The notes below the pieces were generated by a model, which searched no databases, had not been told where the DNA came from, and worked only from the letters and a program-made list of their open reading frames with translations. From positions 1 through 64,000 of the forward strand of contig JALHMG010000029.1 of NCBI GenBank assembly GCA_022844135.1: a stretch of 64,000 bases of DNA. Direction: 5' to 3'. A program made the position numbers and the translations under genes. This stretch comes from Lysobacterales bacterium. GTDB taxonomy: Bacteria; Pseudomonadota; Gammaproteobacteria; Xanthomonadales; SZUA-5. Position 1 is the stretch's first letter, and every line of letters starts with the position of its first letter. Of this stretch, positions 43,114 through 49,854 are shown in pieces.

Positions 43114-43606
43114 AGCTCGCTCCCCATTGCTGCAAGGTGGCCTTGAGTTCGTCCAGGCCGCGATACACCAGATTGCGTACGGTTGCCTCGCTCTCGCCTT
43201 CCATGACCGCGATCTGCGCCAGGTCGAAACCTTGCAGATGCAAAGCCACCGGACGTCGCCGACGTTGAGGCAACTGCGCCAGGGCGCGCGCGATCAGCGC
43301 ACCCAGCTGCGCAGATCGCGTTTGCGCGTCGGCGTTGTCCGAGACCGCGACATCCTCAGGGAGCGGCTGCGGCGCGCGCCGCAGTTTGCGAATGTGGTCC
43401 ACGATCACGCTCATCACCGCACGATGCAAGTAAGACGGCGGATGGACGATGGTGTTCTCGCGCTCCAGCACACGCCACAGCTTGAGACGCACCTCCTGTT
43501 CGATCTCGTCTGCGTCCAGACCCAGCGCCGGCGACACGCGCGAACGTACCAGCGAGCGCAAGGGCTTGCAGAGCTCCGTCAGTAGCGCATCCAGGCGAGC
43601 GGTCAT
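43106..43606 (-). CDS. ECF-type sigma factor of the anti-sigma-controlled kind
   Basis: A protein of about 166 residues with sigma region 2 (LGLDADEIEQEVRLKLWRVL, then PPSYLHRAVMSVIVDHIRKLRR) and region 4 (LAQLPQRRRRPVALHLQGFDLAQIAVMEGESEATVRNLVYRGLDELKATL). Region 2.2 keeps the acidic run DADEIEQE at residues 31-38, in contrast to the two kinase-paired sigma factors in this window. ATG 43606 is likely; a TTG at 43642 would place the start three bases after the upstream gene. It is in a four-gene operon with an upstream GFE-tailed protein (40 bases) and overlaps the downstream anti-sigma-like gene by eight bases. Target promoters are unknown; its own operon is the usual first guess. Confidence 0.88.
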   Translation of the reverse strand: MTARLDALLTELCKPLRSLVRSRVSPALGLDADEIEQEVRLKLWRVLERENTIVHPPSYLHRAVMSVIVDHIRKLRRAPQPLPEDVAVSDNADAQTRSAQLGALIARALAQLPQRRRRPVALHLQGFDLAQIAVMEGESEATVRNLVYRGLDELKATLQQWGASYE

Positions 43607-43645
43607 CCAGGCATCAAAACACCGCAAAGCCTGTCGCAGCAAGCC

Positions 43646-46396
43646 TCATTCGAAACCATCCGCGAGCATCGCACTGGGGCCGGTCTGCAAACTTTGGAAC
43701 CACTGCTCGAAGTTCAGGTTTGCATACGACTGCAGGTTGTTGCTGCGCTCCAGTTCGAACTGGATGGCGGCCGCCAGTTCGGGCGAGCCGCGTTGCGCCC
43801 AGCCTTCCCAGACCGTGCGTGCGCTGGCAAGCATCTGCGGACTGAGCACGTAGTCGCTGCCGTCGCCTTCGGCGAAGGCATTGAGTGCGGGAAACAGGTC
43901 GGCGAAGGTGCGTTGCCGCGCCTCGAAGTGTTCCGCAAAGCCTAAGGTGGTCCCGAGAATCTCTGCTGCATGGCGGTGGTACAGATCGAGGTAATAGCGG
44001 CCCGCAGGCGTGGCCTGGAAACGTCCATGCAGCCTGGCCAGAAGTGGCAACTGCCCGCTGCCACGCTGGGTGTCGAAACCAGATCCGGGATTGCAGCGAT
44101 TGACCAACTGGCAAACGCAGAGCCACAGGATGAACTGACCCGATCGCATGTTAGTGGGTGCCAATGGGGCGCCAAAGCTTGGCGTACCGTAATGCGTGGC
44201 GATGGACATCGTGCCTTGGAGATCGATGAACGCCAGTCGGGTGTTGCCATACTGCGTCATCGCCAAGCGCTGACCGGTTGAGGCCGCGCCGAGCGGTTCG
44301 GCTTGCCAGATATCGCCTCCGTCCGCTTGCGCCAGGCGGATTCGGCGTTCTCCGGTTTGATCGTAGGTAAATAACAAGCGCGGCTGCGCGCCGCCTCGTT
44401 GCACATGCCTGAGTTGGGCATCGCGCATTTGGCGCTCAGCAGAGGGCGAGATGATCTCGCCCGCAATCCGAGTCCAGGAGCCATTTACCCAAATGGCATA
44501 GTCCAGCCGATGCGTGCCGGAAAAAGAGACCGAATAGGCGATGGCCGGGCGGTCCAATTGCGCGACGTCCAATGCCACCACCTGCGCGCCGTAAATCGAA
44601 AGTCCCGCATCGTTCAGCGGCGCCAACAGCGTTTCCGTGAGCACACCTGAGGGCCAGTCGGCGTCGATGCGCAGTACCCGGATTCCGCTGGTCCCGTCGC
44701 CCGCCGGATCATGGCCGGCAACGAACAACGATCCAGGAAAGCCGGTCGCAGCAAGACGAACGCGCGTCAGGCCGTCCGCGGCGACGAGCCAACGCGGCGC
44801 GTTGGCCGCAAGCCCTTGCGTCCATATGCGCGAGTGGGCCCCGTGGCGCAGCAGGACAAAGGCCCGACCGTCCGGCCCCAGCGCGAGGTCGAAGTCATCA
44901 GCGAGCGGCCCGCCGAGCGCCTGGATACTCCAATCGGAGCCGGTCCAGAATGCATAGTGCACTTGCCCGTTCGCGCTTTTCAGTGCCAGATGTGGGCGAT
45001 CCAGGGAATCGACGTCCAGCCTGACATCGTCGACATCCAAAGCTGGCGGCAAGGGGCGCTCGCTGAAACCACCATCAACCACAGTCCACACGCTGCCGCT
45101 GCCGTTCGGTACATGCTGCGCATAAAAGACGGGTGCTCCAGAACTATCCTCGGTCAACGCCAGAACACTGTCGGCAGAAAGTCCACTCGGGCCTTGCCTG
45201 ATCACCCAAGGTGGCAACTCGCGCACCCACACCAGGTCTCGATGGTTGCTGAAATCCAGCGCCAGCGCATGCAGCTGGCCTTCGCTGTCATAAGCGACGT
45301 CATGCACCTTCGCGAGCGAATGGATCGCCAGCTCGGAAAACGTCGCGCCGGATCTTTCGCGAAAGAGGCGGTATCGCTGGTTAAGATCATTGAAGGTCAA
45401 CGCCCACTGCTGACCGGGCCCGACGGCCAGCGCGTTGGGCGCGAGACCTTGCGCGGTGAGCGCAGTCAGGATCGGAGCGCATGATCCAGCGCAAACGAAC
45501 TGTGTTGATCCAGCCACGCGCACCCTGCGCTGCACGATATGCGGCGGCGGTGCGCCAATGCTTGGGGGCGGCCGGGCGATGACGATTGCGATCTCAGAAC
45601 TGCCATCGGCCCGCGTGGCGAAGTATTGCCATTGCAGACGATCGCCGTTGCCCGGTACGAAGGTCGCAATCGGTTGATCGGCAACTTGCGATCCCGCGAT
45701 GCGCGCCCAACGCACCTGGTGCGAACTGGAATCGAGTTCAGCGTAGACCAATTCGGGGTGAGCCAGCGTGCCGATGGGTTGCACGGCAAACGCCGGTCGC
45801 GATGCTGTCGAGGTGACGCCAAACGGCGCTACAGCTGACCAGGTGCCGAGCGCTCGTTGCTGAACTCGCAGCACACCGACGCCATCGCTGCGCGCCGTAT
45901 CGATCCACGCTGCGATCGGCTCGCTTGCCGCGTTCATGGTCAGCGTGGGTGTCGCAACGTTGCCGACATCCAGCACATGGCGCACAGGCGCACCCGGAAT
46001 GGCTTCGATGTGCACCAAGGCATCGTCCGCCGTTCCGGCGCCATGCGGCTCGATCAGCAGCACATGCACCCGCCCGCTGGCGTTGATTGCGATTCGCAAG
46101 TCGCGAGCGTTATCGCCAATCGTGCCCACCATCGGTACGGAGCCGATGCGCTCGCGTTGCCAGGTCCAGCCATCGTAGCGACGCAAATACAGCTCCGCAG
46201 GACGCACTGCGGTCTGGTCCAGGGTGGCTGTATCGATCAGCGCAACTACCGGGTGGTCGGTCTGTGGATCGATGGCCATGGCGGCATAACCGTCGGTCGC
46301 GCCGAGCGACTCGACAATCTCATAACGCGCAGCCAGGGGCGCGTCCGGAAAACTGATCGCAGGCAGCGCGACAGCGAGCAACAGAGCAAGACTCAC
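43646..46396 (-). CDS. Secreted propeller-like protein with GFE tail, first gene of the sigma/CHAT operon
   Basis: A 916-residue exported protein beginning at GTG (an in-frame TAG lies 10 codons upstream, so no longer start is possible). The N-terminus SLALLLAVALPAISFPDAPLA is a weakly charged signal peptide. The body is a long series of beta-blade-like repeats with W/Y/D-rich strands (LYLRRYDGWTWQRERIGSVP, GQVHYAFWTGSDWSIQAL, LGPDGRAFVLLRHG), suggesting one or two propellers. After a CNPGSGFDTQRGSG linker comes a helical segment of about 110 residues (GRYYLDLYHRHAAEILGTTL, ASARTVWEGWAQRGSPELAA), then SAMLADGFE. The sigma factor gene follows 40 bases later. It may be the extracellular or surface sensor or effector of that module. 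No homologous family is recognised. Confidence 0.82.
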   Translation of the reverse strand: MSLALLLAVALPAISFPDAPLAARYEIVESLGATDGYAAMAIDPQTDHPVVALIDTATLDQTAVRPAELYLRRYDGWTWQRERIGSVPMVGTIGDNARDLRIAINASGRVHVLLIEPHGAGTADDALVHIEAIPGAPVRHVLDVGNVATPTLTMNAASEPIAAWIDTARSDGVGVLRVQQRALGTWSAVAPFGVTSTASRPAFAVQPIGTLAHPELVYAELDSSSHQVRWARIAGSQVADQPIATFVPGNGDRLQWQYFATRADGSSEIAIVIARPPPSIGAPPPHIVQRRVRVAGSTQFVCAGSCAPILTALTAQGLAPNALAVGPGQQWALTFNDLNQRYRLFRERSGATFSELAIHSLAKVHDVAYDSEGQLHALALDFSNHRDLVWVRELPPWVIRQGPSGLSADSVLALTEDSSGAPVFYAQHVPNGSGSVWTVVDGGFSERPLPPALDVDDVRLDVDSLDRPHLALKSANGQVHYAFWTGSDWSIQALGGPLADDFDLALGPDGRAFVLLRHGAHSRIWTQGLAANAPRWLVAADGLTRVRLAATGFPGSLFVAGHDPAGDGTSGIRVLRIDADWPSGVLTETLLAPLNDAGLSIYGAQVVALDVAQLDRPAIAYSVSFSGTHRLDYAIWVNGSWTRIAGEIISPSAERQMRDAQLRHVQRGGAQPRLLFTYDQTGERRIRLAQADGGDIWQAEPLGAASTGQRLAMTQYGNTRLAFIDLQGTMSIATHYGTPSFGAPLAPTNMRSGQFILWLCVCQLVNRCNPGSGFDTQRGSGQLPLLARLHGRFQATPAGRYYLDLYHRHAAEILGTTLGFAEHFEARQRTFADLFPALNAFAEGDGSDYVLSPQMLASARTVWEGWAQRGSPELAAAIQFELERSNNLQSYANLNFEQWFQSLQTGPSAMLADGFE

Positions 46397-46558
46397 GGCG
46401 GGATCCGAGCAGGAAGTCCCTGGCTAGACGAACGCGAGCGGGGGTTTTTCTCGCGGGCCATGGCACCCATGCGCGAGCGTGTGGGAACACCATCCGAAAC
46501 GAATGGGCGCGACGCCGGGCGCTGCAGAAACTCGACCCGAGATCCGACGCACCGCGCG

Positions 46559-47068
46559 TTAGGTTCGCGCTTTCCGCCATCGCCAGATCGTGCCCACCTC
46601 GCTATTCGGATACGCGCCGACGAAACTCATTCCCGATTTGACCAGCACCGAATTCGAAGCATTTCGCTCGGCCAAGGTGTGCGCAATGACGCTCTGGATG
46701 CCAGGCGCCGCAAAGGCCCTGGCCATTAGCCACGCGACCGCCGCCGTTGCGAAACCCTGACGGCGAAAAGCCGGGGCGACCTCGTAGCCGATCTCGATCT
46801 CGCCATCGCGAGGCGCGCCGCAGTAGCCACCGTTGCCGACCACAAGGCCGCGTTCGCGGGAAACGAAAAAGTACGCCGGCCATTCCGGTGTTGCCGGGTC
46901 TGGCGAGTCGGGGTCGAACGCCTCAGGGAAGGCTGGCCATTGGTCGGGCAAGTCGAAGCCGAGTAAGGCTGCCAGCTGCGCGCGGCCGCTCGCCAGTGCA
47001 GCCTTGTGCACGCGGCGAACTTCGATGAACGCCAGTGACCGGCTTGGGGATTCAATCGTCTGTGGCAT
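46559..47068 (-). CDS. GNAT family N-acetyltransferase
   Basis: About 169 residues of the RimJ/RimL-like GNAT group. It opens with a substrate-side beta/alpha segment (QTIESPSRSLAFIEV), has a GYCGAPRDGEIEIGYEVAP strand and the acetyl-CoA pyrophosphate loop RRQGFATAAV (R/Q-x-x-G-x-A), followed by the typical AHTLAERNASNSVLVKSGM motif near the end. The substrate (a protein N-terminus, antibiotic or metabolite) is not predictable. A start at ATG 47104 would overlap the GFE-tailed gene's stop by 14 bases; ATG 47068 fits the family better. Same strand as that upstream Calx-beta gene, so possibly co-transcribed. Confidence 0.88.
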   Translation of the reverse strand: MPQTIESPSRSLAFIEVRRVHKAALASGRAQLAALLGFDLPDQWPAFPEAFDPDSPDPATPEWPAYFFVSRERGLVVGNGGYCGAPRDGEIEIGYEVAPAFRRQGFATAAVAWLMARAFAAPGIQSVIAHTLAERNASNSVLVKSGMSFVGAYPNSEVGTIWRWRKART

Positions 47069-47090
47069 CGGCGCGGTGGTCGGAGGGCGG

Positions 47091-48842
47091 TTATTCGAAG
47101 CCATTGTTGAACACCGAATCGATAAAGTCTCGAATCACGATCTCCGCGCTCGACGGCGCGCCGGGCAGATAACTGCTCGACGGTCCCAGACTCAGGCGCA
47201 CCGTTTCCGGGCCTTCGATCTGCAGATCGAAGATCGGGCGAAGCACCAGGGTCGAGCTCGATTGGTTCAGCGGCAGCGAAGCCGCGGTCGAGATGAACTC
47301 GTAGTCGACGCTATTGCTGGCGGTGCCGCCCACCGACAGCACGATCGGCAGGCTGGCTTCGATATTGCCGCCCGTGCGAGTGAACAAAAAGCTCCCAGTG
47401 TCGCCCGGCGCCTCGCTGGCGTCGCCGTCTGACACGCTGACGGACAGAACGGGTGGATCGTCGAGCAGGGCCAGATCGACCGTGGCATTGCCATCGACCA
47501 GATAGTTGCCGGGACTGCTGGCGACACCCAGCACCACCGACTCCGTGCCTTCGACGAGATTGTCGGCGAAGGGCAGGACGGTGACGGCCACGCTATCGCT
47601 GTCGGCGCCGATGGTGGCGGACGCGCTCAGGAACTGAAAGTCTGCGCTGTTGCTCGCCGTGCCCGCCCGCAACAGGCTGATGCTCAGCGCGCTGGCCCGG
47701 TTGCCGCCGGTTCGAGTCACGGTAACGTGTGCCGGATTGAGGCCGAGTTCTGCGGCTTGCGTATCGTTCGACGCGACCGTCAGGCGCGGCGGATCGTCGG
47801 CCAGGGACACATCGATGGTCGCGTTGCCGTCGACCAGATAGTTGCCGGGGCTGCTGGCCACGCCGAGGACCACCGTCTCGGTCCCCTCGACGAGATTGTC
47901 GGCGAGCGGCGCGACGGTGATCGCGACGCTATCGGCGTTAGCGCCGATGGTGGAGGAGGCGCCAAGGAATTGGTAGTCCGAGCTGTTGCTCGCTGACCCG
48001 GTGCGCGCCAGCGAAACACTCAGCGGAGAGGCGCGATTGCCGCCGCTGCGGGTGATGGTGACTTGCGCAGGGTTGAGCCCCAGTTCTGCCGCCTGCGTAT
48101 CGGCCGATGTGACGGTCAGCCGCGGCGGATCGTCGGCCAGGGTGAGATCGATGGTTGCGCTGCCGTCGATCAGATAGTTGCCGGGGCTGCTGGCCACACC
48201 CAGCACCACGGTCTCCGTCCCTTCGACGACATTGTCTGCAAGCGGCGTCAGCGCAATCGACACGCTGTCCGTCTGGGCCGGAATCGACGTTCCGGCGGGA
48301 ATGAACTGGTAGTCGCTCGCGTTGCTGGCCGATCCCGAACGGGCCAGCGTGACGCTGAGCGGGCTCGCCCGATTGCCGCCGCTGCGCGAAATGATCAACG
48401 CCGCCGGATCGAGCCCCAGTTCCGCCGCCGCCGCATCGACGGCGCTGACGCTCAGTCGTGGCGGGTCGTCGCTCAGGTTCACCGTTGCGACGTTGGCCAC
48501 GCCGACGCTGTAGGCGGCACTCGGCATCACTTCCAGCACGATGCTCTCGGCGCCCTCGACCGCATTGTCCGCGAACGGCCGCACCTCGATCAGTTGCGAC
48601 GCTGCGTTGACCGGGATCTGGACGCTGGCTTGCAGAAATTCGTAATCGTTGCCGTTGCTGGCACTGCCGGATCGCCCCAGCACCACCGAGAGCGATTGCG
48701 CCGTGCTGCCGGTGCGTGAGACCAGAACCTGTCCGGCCACCAGGCCCGCCTCGGCGGCCTGCGGTTGCAGCGCAGCGATCGAGACCGTCTGGGCGCTGAG
48801 CGAATCCGCCAGCAAAGCGATGGCCAGTAATGCGATACGCAT
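47091..48842 (-). CDS. Secreted Calx-beta-like repeat protein with GFE tail
   Basis: A 583-residue exported protein. Signal peptide MRIALLAIALLADSLSAQ; GGAG lies 10 bases before ATG 48842. The rest is five to six Calx-beta-like units of about 112 residues, each with SRSGGNRASPLSV-type first strand, SASNxSDYQF, ADNxVEGTETVVLGV and SPGNYLVDGNATID. The final residues are SVFNNGFE. Calx-beta-type repeats suggest calcium binding and adhesion. It is divergent from the sigma factor/kinase pair at 49281-52617 with 440 bases between; a shared regulatory region and control by that sigma factor are plausible. Confidence 0.88.
   Translation of the reverse strand: MRIALLAIALLADSLSAQTVSIAALQPQAAEAGLVAGQVLVSRTGSTAQSLSVVLGRSGSASNGNDYEFLQASVQIPVNAASQLIEVRPFADNAVEGAESIVLEVMPSAAYSVGVANVATVNLSDDPPRLSVSAVDAAAAELGLDPAALIISRSGGNRASPLSVTLARSGSASNASDYQFIPAGTSIPAQTDSVSIALTPLADNVVEGTETVVLGVASSPGNYLIDGSATIDLTLADDPPRLTVTSADTQAAELGLNPAQVTITRSGGNRASPLSVSLARTGSASNSSDYQFLGASSTIGANADSVAITVAPLADNLVEGTETVVLGVASSPGNYLVDGNATIDVSLADDPPRLTVASNDTQAAELGLNPAHVTVTRTGGNRASALSISLLRAGTASNSADFQFLSASATIGADSDSVAVTVLPFADNLVEGTESVVLGVASSPGNYLVDGNATVDLALLDDPPVLSVSVSDGDASEAPGDTGSFLFTRTGGNIEASLPIVLSVGGTASNSVDYEFISTAASLPLNQSSSTLVLRPIFDLQIEGPETVRLSLGPSSSYLPGAPSSAEIVIRDFIDSVFNNGFE
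47290..48640 (-). repeat. 336-bp tandem repeats encoding 112-residue Calx-beta units
   Basis: Four adjacent units are spaced exactly 336 bases apart with high DNA similarity, for example the stretch encoding ASSPGNYLVDG. Boundaries are approximate. Recent expansion of the array is likely. Confidence 0.8.
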
Positions 48843-49050
48843 GCGCAGGAACTCCAATGAGGTAATCACCGTGGAAACCCAGTCCGCAGGCATAAACGGC
48901 ATGCCGGCGCCGGCCGCAGGCTCACCGAAGAGTCGATATCGATCCGGTTTGCCCAGGACGGAGATCAGACGAATGCCGGGGCTCGGCTTTCTCACCGGAA
49001 CGCAACATCGTGCATCGGCGCGCTGACGCGCTGCGCACGGCAGTGACGGG

Positions 49051-49248
49051 TCAGTCTGCGATGGCAGCGTCGATCTCGCTCAGGACGCGATCGCGGAGCC
49101 GCGCTAATCGGTCGACGTAGTCGTTGTGCCGGTCTTCGAGCTGGCCGACCTTGCTGTCGAGCGCGCTCAACCTGTCGGCAGGGGTAGCACCCGCGCAAAG
49201 GCTCCAGCGCCGCGCGCGTTGACTTCGCGGCCGAACGGCGGGCACCAT
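49051..49248 (-). CDS. Possible small coiled-coil protein or gene remnant
   Basis: A minus-strand frame whose last 45 codons read as a heptad-like helix (LSALDSKVGQLEDRHNDYVD, then RLARLRDRVLSEIDAAIAD) before a TGA. The first 20 codons look non-coding and no ribosome site is visible. It lies between the divergent Calx-beta and sigma factor genes, within their shared upstream region. It may be the end of a lost gene; low confidence. Confidence 0.3.
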   Translation of the reverse strand: MVPAVRPRSQRARRWSLCAGATPADRLSALDSKVGQLEDRHNDYVDRLARLRDRVLSEIDAAIAD

Positions 49249-49280
49249 GCAGTTTACTCAGGCGCTCGGTTTTGCCATTC

Positions 49281-49811
49281 ATGACTGGCGGCAATGCCCC
49301 TTTGCCCGACCATCCGATTGCGGTGGATGCGGCGTTCGAGGCCGACTATCAGCGCCTGAAGGCGATGGCGCATCGGGAGCTGGCGCGCGGTCAGCCGGTC
49401 ACTGTCGGCACCACGGAGCTGGTGCACGAGCTGTACCTCAAGCTGGGGAACGACCTGCAGTTCGGCGCGCCCGATCAGTTCTTTACGTACGCCGCGCGGG
49501 CGATCCGGCACATCCTGGTCGACCGCGCGCGGCACCGGCTCAGTTTCAAGTCGGGCGGCGATCGGCTGGCGGTGTCGCTCACTGATCCGGCCGTCGATGC
49601 GGTTGCCGTGGAGCCCGAGCTGGCGCTGCTGCTCGATCGTGCTCTCGACGAGTTGGCGGCGGCGAATCCGCGTGCAGCGAAGGTCGTCGAGCTGCACTAT
49701 TTCGCCGGGCTGGGTCTGGAGAAGGTGGCGCAATTGTTGGGTGTGGTGCGGCGCACCGTCGATCGCGACTGGCGTCAGGCGCGCGCTTATCTCTTATCGC
49801 AAGTGGAGTAG
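49281..49811 (+). CDS. ECF-type sigma factor of the kinase-paired class (ECF43-like)
   Basis: A 176-residue sigma factor. Region 2 shows FEADYQRLKAMAHRELA, then TVGTTELVHELYLKL at residues 41-55 in place of the acidic region 2.2: Thr41, Thr44 and Thr45 stand where Asp/Glu are usual. Region 4 shows NPRAAKVVELHYFAGLGLEKVAQLLGVVRRTVDRDWRQAR. This matches sigma factors switched on by phosphorylation of a Thr in region 2.2 by a linked kinase. The kinase gene starts 44 bases after the stop. ATG 49281 is preferred over a TTG at 49272. It is divergent from a GFE-tailed Calx-beta gene. Confidence 0.9.
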   Translation: MTGGNAPLPDHPIAVDAAFEADYQRLKAMAHRELARGQPVTVGTTELVHELYLKLGNDLQFGAPDQFFTYAARAIRHILVDRARHRLSFKSGGDRLAVSLTDPAVDAVAVEPELALLLDRALDELAAANPRAAKVVELHYFAGLGLEKVAQLLGVVRRTVDRDWRQARAYLLSQVE

Positions 49812-49854
49812 CGGTCGTGTCGCATTTGCGATTCGGACTGCGTTACTCGCTGCC

